Shown one piece after another: positions 31,327 to 39,546 of a stretch of DNA of 45,091 nucleotides (the first letter of the stretch is position 1; each line of letters starts with the position of its first letter). This DNA comes from Gemmiger sp. An87 (GTDB taxonomy: Bacteria > Bacillota > Clostridia > Oscillospirales > Ruminococcaceae): assembly GCF_002159185.1 (NCBI RefSeq), contig NZ_NFHD01000028.1:1-45091 (forward strand), written 5' to 3'. The notes beneath the pieces were generated by a model, which saw only the letters and a list, made by a program, of their open reading frames with translations, ran no database searches and was not told the DNA's origin. The position numbers and the translations under genes were made by a program.

Positions 31327-32700
31327 TTACGCTGTCTGCTTACAAAGGATACCGTTTTCATCAAAATAGCCGCTTTCCATCACGGCGTTCAGGCTGTCCA
31401 GCACTCGCTGCTTGTCCGCATCCTCCTCCAGCAGGCTTACCCGGCCGCCGGTCTGGATACAGGGCAGCAGCTGCACCGTAGCCCCTGCCGCGCCCGGTTC
31501 GGTCACGGTCACCTTCAACAGGGCCGAGTCCAGAGTCTCCATATTGAACCAGAAGTTGCCCAGGCTGTAGAGCACCGGGGTATCCTGCCGCCAGCCTGCA
31601 CCCTGCAGGATGTGGGGATGTGCCCCCACGATCAGATCCGCTCCGGCGTCGGTGAAGCGGGTGGCCAGGTCGGTCTGGGCCTGCTCCAGCACGGTGGAGC
31701 CCTCGGTGCCCCAGTGGACGTATACCACCAGGTAGTCGCACTGCTCGCTGGCCGCCTGGATGGCCTGCACCGCCAGCTCCGGGTCGTAGCAGCGCAGCAC
31801 ACCGGGACTGTCCTCCCCGGCCTCCGGGGTGAGAATGTACTTTTCCGCCCGGGTGCAGGCAATGTAGCCGATCTTCATGCCGCCCGCCAGGAAGAACTGG
31901 GGCTGCATGGCTTCCTCCAGGTTCTTGCCTGCGCCCACATAGGGGATGTTCGCGCTTTGCAGGGTGGACAAAGTGTCCAGAAAAGCGTCCTCGCCGTAGT
32001 CAAAGCAGTGGTTGTTGGCGAGGCCCACGATGTCCGCCCCCAGCTCCTGCCACATACTTACGTTGGCGGTCTTGGCCCGGAAGGTGAACTGTTTACCGGG
32101 CATGGGACTGCCCCGGTCCGAAAAGGCGAATTCATTGTTGCATAACAGCACGTCCGCCGCGCGCATCTCGGCCAGCAGGCTTTCGCCGAAGCAGTCCTTG
32201 ATACCTGCTGTTTTTGCGTAGTGGAGCATGTTGTACCAGTCGTCAGCAAAGTTCACATCACCGGTGAAGACCAGTACAGCCGGGCCGTCGGTCACACCGG
32301 TGTCGTGCACATTTTCCGCCATGGGCTGGGTGTAGAGCGCCTGATAATACAGATAGCTCTTGCCACTGACCTGCCAGAACAGGTCCTGGCTGTAGTTGCT
32401 GGTTTCGGCAGCGCCGGTCAGAGCCTCGCAGATGCCGGGGGACTGCTCCTCACAAAATTGCAGGAAACCGGCGGTTAAGTCTTCCGGTGCACCGGCGGTG
32501 CGCAGAGCGGTCAGGGTGTCTTCGGCCTTCTGCTGCGGGTCGGGGGTGGCGGAGGGAGCAGAGGAAGCGGAAACGGCGCTCTGAGGTGGCTGCACCACCC
32601 GGACACCGGTGTTCATTAAGTAATAGGGAACGCCCCAGCTGATCACAAGCAGCGCGGCGGCGCACAGCAGCACGGTCAGAACGCGGGCAGGGGTTTTCAT
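31327..32700 (-). CDS. CapA-family membrane-anchored metallophosphatase-like protein
   Basis: A 457-residue protein with one N-terminal membrane helix (about residues 7-28), then an Ala/Ser/Pro linker and a CapA (poly-gamma-glutamate synthesis, PF09587) domain from about residue 145. Motifs seen are FTGDVNFADDWY, LLCNNEFAFSDRG, GLANNHCFDYGEDA, VVYVHWGTE, VGAHPHILQG and YSLGNFWFN, the metallophosphoesterase-like ligand set. No other capsule or poly-glutamate gene (capB, capC) is nearby, so it is an orphan CapA-like protein of the outer surface. ATG at 32700 is preceded by AAGGAGGG. Confidence 0.9.
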   Translation of the reverse strand: MKTPARVLTVLLCAAALLVISWGVPYYLMNTGVRVVQPPQSAVSASSAPSATPDPQQKAEDTLTALRTAGAPEDLTAGFLQFCEEQSPGICEALTGAAETSNYSQDLFWQVSGKSYLYYQALYTQPMAENVHDTGVTDGPAVLVFTGDVNFADDWYNMLHYAKTAGIKDCFGESLLAEMRAADVLLCNNEFAFSDRGSPMPGKQFTFRAKTANVSMWQELGADIVGLANNHCFDYGEDAFLDTLSTLQSANIPYVGAGKNLEEAMQPQFFLAGGMKIGYIACTRAEKYILTPEAGEDSPGVLRCYDPELAVQAIQAASEQCDYLVVYVHWGTEGSTVLEQAQTDLATRFTDAGADLIVGAHPHILQGAGWRQDTPVLYSLGNFWFNMETLDSALLKVTVTEPGAAGATVQLLPCIQTGGRVSLLEEDADKQRVLDSLNAVMESGYFDENGILCKQTA

Positions 32701-32740
32701 GGATTCAGCCCTCCTTGACTGGATGATGAATGGTGCCTTT

Positions 32741-32769
32741 AGTATACGTGTTTTCGGCCCGCCCGGCAA
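32741..32769 (-). promoter_or_regulatory. Promoter of capA-GNAT
   Basis: Minus strand TTGCCG (32764-32769), 17 bp, TATACT (32741-32746). Back to back with the tRNA promoter. Confidence 0.7.
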
Positions 32770-32789
32770 GCTTCGACCGAAAAAACCGA

Positions 32790-32818
32790 TTGACTTTTGA
32801 AATGGCATGCTGTATACT
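32790..32818 (+). promoter_or_regulatory. Promoter of tRNA-Gly
   Basis: TTGACT (32790-32795), 17 bp, TATACT (32813-32818), 30 bp ahead of the tRNA. Confidence 0.8.
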
Positions 32819-32847
32819 GAATCTTGTTCCATAAAAGAAAATCATGC

Positions 32848-32921
32848 GCAGATGTAGTTTAGTGGTAGAACTCCAGCTTCCCAAGCTGGCTGTGTGGGTT
32901 CGATTCCCATCATCTGCTCCA
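32848..32921 (+). tRNA. tRNA-Gly (anticodon CCC)
   Basis: A complete cloverleaf of 74 bases including encoded CCA. The acceptor stem pairs GCAGATG with CATCTGC. The D stem is GTTT/GAAC, the anticodon stem CCAGC/GCTGG with loop TTCCCAA and anticodon CCC at 32880-32882, and the T stem GTGGG/CCCAT around TTCGATT. It reads the GGG glycine codon. It is a solitary tRNA gene with its own promoter and terminator. Confidence 0.97.
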
Positions 32922-32946
32922 CGTCGGAATGGACTGCGCTCCATTC

Positions 32947-32976
32947 AAAAAGCCCGGCTGTTCAGCCGGGCTTTTC
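32947..32976 (+). terminator. Terminator of tRNA-Gly
   Basis: AAAAAGCCCGGCTG and CAGCCGGGCTTTT with a two-base loop, 26 bp after the tRNA. Confidence 0.88.
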
Positions 32977-33073
32977 TCATACCGCTCCGTCATTCCTCCT
33001 TTTCCCCACAAAATTTTGCGGTGCAAACTTTTGCGGGGGCCCCGCCCTACGGGCCAAGAAGGATTTTTACTTA

Positions 33074-33101
33074 TTCACTGTTCACTATTCAATTTTCACT
33101 G
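33074..33101 (+). repeat. Four tandem copies of a 7-bp unit
   Basis: TTCACTG, TTCACTA, TTCAATT, TTCACTG in uninterrupted register in an otherwise GC-rich neighbourhood. Confidence 0.85.
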
Positions 33102-33113
33102 ATCGATGTGTAC

Positions 33114-33147
33114 AAGCCCCAGCCAAACGATCGGGGCTTTCTTTTGT
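33114..33147 (+). terminator. Terminator-like hairpin
   Basis: AAGCCCC (33114-33120) and GGGGCTT (33133-33139) followed by a T-rich tail; there is no obvious gene for it to serve, other than readthrough from the tRNA. Confidence 0.6.
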
Positions 33148-33204
33148 TTTGCAGGTTTGGCACCCTTGCACTTTTTCTTACTGTTTTGTAAGCTGCAAGA
33201 AGGC

Positions 33205-33310
33205 TTTGCGCAGCGCAAAATATGTGCTATAATAAAAAGAAATTGCAAAATAATACTTTTCTTGCGGCTCGGGTTCGCTCCAGCGAGGTCCGGCCGGTTT
33301 AATGAGCTGC
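33205..33310 (+). promoter_or_regulatory. Promoter and leader stem of the PHP gene
   Basis: TTTGCG (33205-33210), 17 bp, TATAAT (33228-33233) with extended TG. The leader pairs GCGGCTC (33264-33270) with GAGCTGC (33304-33310), which ends right at CAAAGGAGG. Confidence 0.6.
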
Positions 33311-33327
33311 CAAAGGAGGGGACTGCC

Positions 33328-34170
33328 ATGCCCGGCGATCTGCATACTCATACCACATTTTCCGACGGTTCGCTGAAGGCGGACTGGCTGCCCCGGCTGG
33401 CCGCCCGTGCAGGGCTGAGTCATCTGGCCATCTCGGACCATGACTCCATGCATTCGGTGCGTTATGGCTACGCCAACCCTCTGAGGGAGAATGTGCGGCT
33501 GATCCCTGCCACCGAGCTTACTGCCTTCGATTTTGAACGGGGGCGGCGAGTGCACATTCTGTGCTACTGGCCGGACGAGACCTGCCCGGACCTGATTGCC
33601 CATTGCCAGCTGATGGCGGACCGGCGCAACGCGGTATGCCGCCAGAGCGGCCGGGAGCTGGAGGAACTTTACCCCCAGTTCCGGCTGGAGGATGCGCTGG
33701 CCCTGGCGCAGGACGGCGGTGTGCTGTATAAATCAACCCTGATGCAGGTGCTGTGCGACTACGGCCTGGCGGACGGTATTTACAAAGAGACCTACAAACC
33801 CCTCTTCGGTAAGGGCGGCAAAGTGCTGCACGACCCGGAGTACCAGACCGTGGATCAGGTGCTGGACGTGATCCGCAAGGCCCGGGGCGTGGCGGTGTTT
33901 GCCCATCCCAGCGTGTACAAGAGCATGGAGCTGGTCACCGAGCTGGCGCTGGCGGGCCGAATCGACGGCATCGAGATCGAGCATCCTCGCAACACCCCCG
34001 AGGACAAGGAAGTGCTGTACCGGCTGGCAGCCCAGTGCAACCTGTTGGTTACCGGAGGCAGTGACTTCCACGGCCGCAACACCGGCAGCCCCCGGGCGCT
34101 GGGCATGTGCCGCACCGGCGACGATGCCCTGGCTCGGCTGGAGCAGCTGGCCCAGACCCGCAAGGGCTGA
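33328..34170 (+). CDS. PHP-domain phosphoesterase (YciV/TrpH-like)
   Basis: A 280-residue metal-dependent phosphoesterase. The PHP metal-binding motifs are in order: DLHTHTTFSDGS (residues 4-15), ISDHDS, ATELTAFDFERGRRVHILCY, VAVFAHPSVYK and TGGSDFHG. Homologues of this length include RNase AM (YciV), which trims RNA 5' ends and degrades 3',5'-bisphosphates. The ATG at 33328 follows AAAGGAGG. Monocistronic or followed by the TSCPD gene 158 bp further on. Role in RNA or nucleotide turnover is likely from family, not proven. Confidence 0.9.
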   Translation: MPGDLHTHTTFSDGSLKADWLPRLAARAGLSHLAISDHDSMHSVRYGYANPLRENVRLIPATELTAFDFERGRRVHILCYWPDETCPDLIAHCQLMADRRNAVCRQSGRELEELYPQFRLEDALALAQDGGVLYKSTLMQVLCDYGLADGIYKETYKPLFGKGGKVLHDPEYQTVDQVLDVIRKARGVAVFAHPSVYKSMELVTELALAGRIDGIEIEHPRNTPEDKEVLYRLAAQCNLLVTGGSDFHGRNTGSPRALGMCRTGDDALARLEQLAQTRKG

Positions 34171-34328
34171 ACCACCGGCAGCGTGCATGAAACAGGGCGC
34201 TGCTGCCCATCATCAAGCCAGACCCGGCGGGCTGTATCTGCGGCTCTTTGCCGGTTGGAACGGGCGGGGAGTTTTCTCCGTGTCCGCTTAATAAAACCAG
34301 TGACCTAAAATCAAAGGAGAAACCCAAT

Positions 34329-34589
34329 ATGACCCATACCTACCAGAACAAGGGCGTGTGTTCCCGCAGCACCACCGTGACCCTGAGCGAGAACGGCATC
34401 ATCCAGGAAGTGAGCGTTGTGGGCGGCTGCAACGGCAACCTGAAGGGGATTTGCCAGCTGCTGCAGGGTATGCCCGCTGCTGAGGCCATCCGCCGCATGG
34501 AAGGCACCACCTGCGGTCCCCGCGCCACCTCCTGCCCGGACCAGATCGCCAAGGCTCTGAAGGCCGCCTTGCAGGAAGAGGGCCTGTAA
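34329..34589 (+). CDS. Small TSCPD-domain protein
   Basis: An 86-residue protein matching the TIGR03905-type stand-alone TSCPD domain, named after the motif seen here at residues 67-71 (TSCPD). Cysteines C11, C34, C42, C62 and C69 suggest metal binding. The same domain occurs at the C terminus of B12-dependent ribonucleotide reductases and in NrdZ-like proteins; the free-standing form has no settled function. A clear AAAGGAG precedes the ATG. A strong terminator follows. Confidence 0.9.
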   Translation: MTHTYQNKGVCSRSTTVTLSENGIIQEVSVVGGCNGNLKGICQLLQGMPAAEAIRRMEGTTCGPRATSCPDQIAKALKAALQEEGL

Positions 34590-34606
34590 GCCTTTTGTTT
34601 AAACAG

Positions 34607-34658
34607 AAAAAAGCCCGCCTTGCCGGTATGCAGAATACCGGTGAAGGCGGGCTTTTTT
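34607..34658 (+). terminator. Terminator after the TSCPD gene
   Basis: AAAAAAGCCCGCCTT with AAGGCGGGCTTTTTT, extended inside by CCGGTAT/ATACCGG. Confidence 0.92.
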
Positions 34659-34673
34659 ACGTGGTGGGGGGTC

Positions 34674-34729
34674 TTGTAAAATCGGGTCAATGGGGTACAA
34701 TGGACCCAGAAACCCTGACCGGCGGGTCA
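34674..34729 (+). promoter_or_regulatory. Promoter and leader hairpin of the tetR-ABC operon
   Basis: TTGTAA (34674-34679), 16 bp, TACAAT (34696-34701). A TGACC/GGTCA hairpin (34716-34729) begins about eight bases from the predicted start; as DNA it could also be the regulator's operator. Confidence 0.55.
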
Positions 34730-34759
34730 AGGCACAACAGAGGGAAAGGGGATGGCAGG

Positions 34760-35377
34760 ATGGACCGGCTGCGCCAGCTGCCCAAGGAAAAGCGCAAGGC
34801 GGTGATGCATGCCGCCATGGAGGTGTTCGCCCAGAGTGATTACAAGCGGGCCAGCACCGAGGAGATTGCCCGAAAGGCGGGCATTTCCAAAGGGCTGTTG
34901 TTTTATTACTTCAAAAACAAACAGACGCTTTATCTGTATCTGGCCCGGTATCTGCAAAGCTTTATTGAGCAAAACATGAAGATGGAGCAGCTGGCGGGTA
35001 TCACCGACTTTTTCGATCTGCTGGACTACGGCATGGAGGAAAAGCTGGCCATCCTGCGCAAGCTTCCCTGGGCGCTGGAATTTTCGGTGCGGATGTACTA
35101 CACTGCCGAGCGGGAGATCGGCCCGGCGCTGCAGAAGTATCAGGTGCGGGTGCTGGAGGAGCTGTGGGAGCGGTATTTCACCGGGGTAGACCTTGAAAAA
35201 TTCCGCCCCGAGGTGCAGCCGCGCCAGGTGCTGGATATGCTGGTCTATCTCACCGACGGCTACATCCACCGCCGCCGCATGGAGCAAAAGCCCCTGGAGC
35301 TGGAAGAGCTGGTGAGGGAATACATGGTGTGGCGGGGCATTCTGCGCAGCTATGCCTACAAGGAGGAGTATCAATGA
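34760..35377 (+). CDS. TetR/AcrR-family regulator
   Basis: A 205-residue regulator. The N-terminal HTH is typical: KAVMHAAMEVFAQSDYKRAS, TEEIARKAGISKGLLFYYFK, NKQTLYLYL (about residues 14-60). The C-terminal helical part is the variable ligand domain. The ATG at 34760 follows a GGGGA/GGCAGG purine stretch. Its stop overlaps the start of the ABC ATPase gene (ATGA), so it most likely controls its own operon and the exporter. Confidence 0.92.
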   Translation: MDRLRQLPKEKRKAVMHAAMEVFAQSDYKRASTEEIARKAGISKGLLFYYFKNKQTLYLYLARYLQSFIEQNMKMEQLAGITDFFDLLDYGMEEKLAILRKLPWALEFSVRMYYTAEREIGPALQKYQVRVLEELWERYFTGVDLEKFRPEVQPRQVLDMLVYLTDGYIHRRRMEQKPLELEELVREYMVWRGILRSYAYKEEYQ

Positions 35378-36270
35378 GCGAAACGGCGATTGAGGTCAGC
35401 GGCCTGACCAAGGATTACGGCGGCGGCCGGGGCGTGTTCGGGCTGAGCTTTGCGGTGCAGCCGGGCGAGGCCTTCGGTATTCTGGGGCCCAACGGCGCGG
35501 GCAAGACGACCACCATCCGGCAGCTGATGGGCTTTGTCCGGTCGGACAGCGGCAGCGCCTGCATCTTCGGGCAGGATTGCTTTGCCGGTGCGGCCCGGGT
35601 GCAGAGCCAGGTGGGTTACCTGCCCGGCGAGCTGGCACTAATGGATGATATGACCGGTGCGGCCTTCATCCGGCTGATGGCCGGGCTGCGGGGCCAGAAG
35701 GACCTGAGCTATGCCTGGAAGCTGTGCCAGCGGTTCGGGCTGGACGCGAGCCAGAAGATCCGCAAGATGTCCAAGGGTACCAAGCAGAAGGTGGGCCTGG
35801 TGTGCGCACTGATGCACCGCCCCAGGCTGCTGGTTCTGGACGAGCCCACCAGTGGTCTGGACCCGCTGATGCAGAACCAGCTGTGGGAAATTCTGCTGGC
35901 GGAAAAGCAGCGGGGCGTAACGATTTTGTTGTCCAGCCACATATTTGAAGAGGTGGAGCGGCTGTGTGACCGGGCGGCGCTGCTGCGCGGCGGACGCATT
36001 GCAGCAGTGGAGCAGCTGGGTGAGCTGCGGGCCAAGGCAAGCCGGGTGTATCAGCTGCGGTTTGCGGGCGAACAGGAGGCAGCGGCTTTTGCGGCGGCCT
36101 GGCCCGATGCGGCGGCAAAAGGTGACTGGGTGCAGCTGCGGCTGAGCCGGGGTGAGCCGGTGGCCCGCCTGCTGGCGATGGCGGCCCAGAGCGGCGTGCA
36201 GGACCTGAAAACCCGGCAGGAGTCGCTGGAGGATATGTTTTTGCGGATGTATGGGGGGCGGAACGAATGA
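35374..36270 (+). CDS. ABC exporter ATP-binding protein
   Basis: A 298-residue ATPase. Walker A GPNGAGKT (38-45), signature region KMSKGTKQKVGL in place of LSGGQ (a form common in ABC-2 type exporters), Walker B LLVLDEPTSGLDP, switch LLSSHIFEEVERLCD. The last 80 residues form a C-terminal accessory domain as in drug-resistance DrrA-like ATPases. Overlaps tetR by four bases and the permease gene by four bases. Confidence 0.92.
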   Translation: MSETAIEVSGLTKDYGGGRGVFGLSFAVQPGEAFGILGPNGAGKTTTIRQLMGFVRSDSGSACIFGQDCFAGAARVQSQVGYLPGELALMDDMTGAAFIRLMAGLRGQKDLSYAWKLCQRFGLDASQKIRKMSKGTKQKVGLVCALMHRPRLLVLDEPTSGLDPLMQNQLWEILLAEKQRGVTILLSSHIFEEVERLCDRAALLRGGRIAAVEQLGELRAKASRVYQLRFAGEQEAAAFAAAWPDAAAKGDWVQLRLSRGEPVARLLAMAAQSGVQDLKTRQESLEDMFLRMYGGRNE

Positions 36271-37058
36271 GCGGAGCATTGCTGAAAAAGGAGCTGCGGG
36301 CAAACGGCCCGCTGGCGGCGATCTTTCTGGGAGTGGTTACCCTGTACGGGTCTATGATCACCAGCATGTTTGACCCGAAGCTGGGCGACAGCCTGAACAT
36401 CATGATGGAGAGCATGCCGGAGCTGTTCGCAGCCTTCGGTATGAGCAACCCGGGGGCCAGCCTGACCCAGTTTCTGGCCAACTATCTTTACGGCTTTCTG
36501 CTCATCGCCCTGCCGCTGGTGATGATTCTGCTTCTGGTGCAGCGGCTGCTGGTGCGCTACACCGACCGGGGCGCCATGGCCTGGCTGCTGGCCAGCCCCA
36601 CGCCCCGCTGGAAGCTGGCTCTCACCCAGGCCTTTGTGCTGGTGGCGGCGGTGGTGCTGTTGGTGGGCTACATGACCGGTCTGTGTGGCGTTCTGGCTCA
36701 GGTGCTGTTCCCCGGCGAGCTGGAGTTTGACCGTTTTGCGCTGGTGAATCTGGGCGATCTGGGGCTTTTGCTCTTCTTCGCGGGGCTGTGCTTTTGTTCA
36801 GCCTGCCTGTTCCAGAGCAGCGGCCCGGCCCTGTGGGTGGGCGGAGGCCTGAGCGTGGTCTTCGTGCTGCTGGATATGCTGGCCGGTGTGGGCGAGCAGG
36901 CGGAGTTCCTGCGCTGGTTCACCCCGGTGACCCTGTACGACCCGGTGGCACTGGCAAACGGCGAAAATGTTCTGCCGCTGGCTGGGCTGTATCTGGGGGC
37001 AGTTGTCCTCTTTGCCGCCGGTGTGATGGTGTTCACCCGGCGGGACATCTGCGTGTGA
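36267..37058 (+). CDS. ABC-2 type exporter permease
   Basis: A 263-residue permease with about six hydrophobic helices, starting with an amphipathic ALLKKELRANGPLAAIFLGV segment and containing the motif RYTDRGAMAWLLASPTPRWK between helices, which resembles the coupling loop of this class. Forms the exporter with the preceding ATPase. The cargo (drug, peptide, lipid) is unknown. Confidence 0.85.
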   Translation: MSGALLKKELRANGPLAAIFLGVVTLYGSMITSMFDPKLGDSLNIMMESMPELFAAFGMSNPGASLTQFLANYLYGFLLIALPLVMILLLVQRLLVRYTDRGAMAWLLASPTPRWKLALTQAFVLVAAVVLLVGYMTGLCGVLAQVLFPGELEFDRFALVNLGDLGLLLFFAGLCFCSACLFQSSGPALWVGGGLSVVFVLLDMLAGVGEQAEFLRWFTPVTLYDPVALANGENVLPLAGLYLGAVVLFAAGVMVFTRRDICV

Positions 37059-37076
37059 GTCTTTTTCCATAAAGCC

Positions 37077-37121
37077 AAAGCCCGCTTTCCGGCATGTAAG
37101 CCGCCGGAAAGCGGGCTTTTT
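37077..37121 (+). terminator. Terminator of the tetR-ABC operon
   Basis: AAAGCCCGCTTTCCGGC and GCCGGAAAGCGGGCTTT, a 17-bp stem, followed by TT. Confidence 0.92.
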
Positions 37122-37193
37122 GTGCTGCTTTGGTTTAAATACCGCCCCTGCCGGGCCATACTCTTGCCGGAACCAACAAACGAAGGGAGAACG

Positions 37194-39497
37194 ATGGCAA
37201 TGAGCTACCGGTTCAAAGGCTTTTCCCGCAGTGCGGCGAAGATGCTGAATCTGGCCCTGTCGCTGGCAGGGCAGCGGGGGCAGCGGCAGGTGAGCACCGG
37301 CCACATCCTGCTGGCGATTCTGACCCAGGGAGGCAGCCCGGCGGCAAACCTGCTGGAGGCCCGCACCGTGACCCGGGCAAAGATTCTGGGCAAGGTGGAG
37401 CAGCAGCCGGGCGGCGCGCCTTGTCGCCCCGGTCCCAAGGATATGATGGCAGAAAGCTGTAAGGCGCTGGATTTTGCGGTGCTGGGGGCACATGCCGCCC
37501 GCATGAAGGAGGCCCAGTGCGAACATGTGCTCTGCGCCATTCTGGAAGACCCGACCTGCACCGCCAGCCGCTGGCTGGCCGAGCTGGGGGTGGATGTGAG
37601 CGCTGCCGCCAAGGAGTGCCGTCAGCTTTCCGGCCAGCTGGTGCTGCCGCTGCAGCCCAAATTCAGCGCGCCGCCCCCCAGCCGGAGCAGCCGTGCCAGC
37701 GATAAATACGGCAAAGATCTGACCCGCATTGCGGCGGAGGGCGGGCTGGACCCGGTGTTCTGCCGGGAGAGCGAGCTGGAGCGGATGATCGAGATTCTGT
37801 GCCGCCGCCAGAAGAACAATCCTTGTCTGGTGGGTGAGCCGGGGGTGGGCAAAACTGCTCTGGCCGAGGCCCTGGCCCAGCGCATTGCAGCGGGCCGGGT
37901 GCCGGACAGCCTGCAGGGCCGCCGCCTGCTCTGCCTGGACATGGCCAGTTTGGTGGCGGGCACCAAATACCGGGGCGACTTTGAAGAGCGGCTGAAAAAC
38001 CTGCTGGAGGAGATCTGCCGGGAGGGGAATACCATCCTGTTTGTGGATGAGCTGCACACTGTGGTGGGCGCGGGCGCGGCGGAGGGGGCTATCGACGCGG
38101 CCAATATCCTAAAGCCGCTGCTGGCCCGGGGCGAGCTGCGTATGATCGGCGCCACAACCCAGCAGGAATACCGACGCTGTATGCAGAAGGACCCGGCGCT
38201 GGAACGGCGGTTCGGCCGGGTGCTGGTGGAGGAGCCGGACCCCCAGCAGGCGGTGCGCATTCTGCAGGGGCTGGCCCCCCGGTACGAGCGGTTTCATCAG
38301 GTTACACTGCCCCCGCGTACGCTGGAGGCAGCGGTGGAGCTGTCGGTGCGGTATCTGCCGGGGCGCTTTCTGCCGGACAAGGCCATCGACCTGATCGACG
38401 AGGCCGCCGCCGCGCTGCATATCCAGAGCCAGGACCAGCCGGGCACACCTACGCTGGAGCCGGAACAGCTGGCAGAAGTGGTGGCCCGGGCCAGCGGTGT
38501 GCCCGCTCAGCGCATCACTGAGCGCCAGCGCCGCAAGCTGGACCTGCTGGAGCAGCGGCTGGCCGAGGCGGTGGTGGGCCAGCCCCAGGCGGTGGCCGCG
38601 GTGGCGGGAGCAATCCGCCGGGCCTGCACTGGCCTGCGGGACACCGCCCGTCCCATGGGGGCTTTTCTGTTTCTGGGGCCCACCGGTGTGGGCAAGACCC
38701 ACCTGGCCCGGGCGCTGGCCAGCCAGTGGTTCGGCAGTGAAAAGGCGCTGCTCCGCTTTGACATGAGCGAGTATATGGAGGCTCACGCCGCCGCAAAGCT
38801 CATTGGCGCGCCTCCGGGCTACGTGGGCCACGGCGAGGGCGGCCAGCTCACCGAGGCGGTGCGCCGCCGCCCCTACAGTGTGGTGCTCTTTGACGAGATT
38901 GAAAAGGCCCACCCGGACGTGCAGAACCTGCTGCTGCAGATTCTGGAGGAAGGCCAGCTCACCGACAGCGAGGGCCGAAAGACCGGCTTTTCCCACTGCA
39001 TCGTGCTGCTCACCAGCAACCTGGGTGCGCGGCATCTGTGCGGCCAGTCTGAGGCGCTGGGTTTTGCCGCCGGGCAGGCGGCCCAGCTTGCCCGCCGCAA
39101 GGAGCTGGCGCTGGAGGAGGCCAAGCGGTTTTTCCGGCCGGAGCTTCTGGGGCGTCTTGATGAGGCGGTGGTCTTTTCGCCGCTGGAGGGTCCGGCGCTG
39201 GAGCAGATCACCGAGCAGCTGCTGGACGAGCTGGAGCAGCGGGCAAACCGCAGCGGCTACCGGCTATGCCATACCCATGAGCTGACGCGGGAGCTGGCCC
39301 GGCGGGGCAAAAGCGCCTACGGGGCCCGGGAGCTGCGCCGTCAGGTGAGCCGGGTAGTGGAGCAGGCCCTGGCGGACAGCATCGCCAGCGGGCAGGCCCG
39401 GCCGGGGCAGAGCTTCACCGCCTGTTTGCAGCAAGGGCAGGTGTGCCTTCTGCCGGGACAGCTGGAGGCGGGCGCACCCCAGCCGGTACAGGTATAA
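37194..39497 (+). CDS. ClpC-like AAA+ unfoldase lacking the middle domain
   Basis: A 767-residue HSP100 protein. An N-terminal Clp repeat domain spans about residues 5-150. AAA1 has Walker A GEPGVGKT (214-221), pore loop KYRG and Walker B ILFVDE (281-286). AAA2 has Walker A GPTGVGKT (495-502), Walker B VVLFDE (563-568), pore loop GYVG (542-545) and a small D2 lid at the end. The ClpP-docking tripeptide LGF is visible at 622-624. The coiled-coil M domain that adaptors bind in ClpC is missing: AAALHIQSQ runs into ASGVPAQRI within some 30 residues. FRPEFLNRIDE of classic ClpC is FRPELLGRLDE here. No mcsA, mcsB or ctsR gene is nearby. Start ATG at 37194 after AAGGGAG. Confidence 0.9.
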   Translation: MAMSYRFKGFSRSAAKMLNLALSLAGQRGQRQVSTGHILLAILTQGGSPAANLLEARTVTRAKILGKVEQQPGGAPCRPGPKDMMAESCKALDFAVLGAHAARMKEAQCEHVLCAILEDPTCTASRWLAELGVDVSAAAKECRQLSGQLVLPLQPKFSAPPPSRSSRASDKYGKDLTRIAAEGGLDPVFCRESELERMIEILCRRQKNNPCLVGEPGVGKTALAEALAQRIAAGRVPDSLQGRRLLCLDMASLVAGTKYRGDFEERLKNLLEEICREGNTILFVDELHTVVGAGAAEGAIDAANILKPLLARGELRMIGATTQQEYRRCMQKDPALERRFGRVLVEEPDPQQAVRILQGLAPRYERFHQVTLPPRTLEAAVELSVRYLPGRFLPDKAIDLIDEAAAALHIQSQDQPGTPTLEPEQLAEVVARASGVPAQRITERQRRKLDLLEQRLAEAVVGQPQAVAAVAGAIRRACTGLRDTARPMGAFLFLGPTGVGKTHLARALASQWFGSEKALLRFDMSEYMEAHAAAKLIGAPPGYVGHGEGGQLTEAVRRRPYSVVLFDEIEKAHPDVQNLLLQILEEGQLTDSEGRKTGFSHCIVLLTSNLGARHLCGQSEALGFAAGQAAQLARRKELALEEAKRFFRPELLGRLDEAVVFSPLEGPALEQITEQLLDELEQRANRSGYRLCHTHELTRELARRGKSAYGARELRRQVSRVVEQALADSIASGQARPGQSFTACLQQGQVCLLPGQLEAGAPQPVQV

Positions 39498-39498
39498 C

Positions 39499-39531
39499 AA
39501 AAAAGGCAGGTCGTTTTGACCTGCCTTTTTG
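39499..39531. terminator. Bidirectional terminator between clpC-like and gntR genes
   Basis: AAAAAGGCAGGTC and GACCTGCCTTTTT around GTTTT; serves both converging genes. Confidence 0.92.
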
Positions 39532-39546
39532 TATTGCTTTGTAGTT

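Larger units (their letters stand above)
32977..33204. other. Gene-free stretch with short tandem repeats and a hairpin
   Basis: No gene seen. Contains a GC palindrome around 33034-33055, four copies of a 7-bp unit (TTCACTG, TTCACTA, TTCAATT, TTCACTG at 33074-33101) and a terminator-like hairpin AAGCCCC/GGGGCTT followed by a T-rich tail (33114-33147). Confidence 0.6.

Noticed and set aside
33034-33101. CRISPR array
   Set aside because: The 7-bp direct copies are too short and have no spacers.
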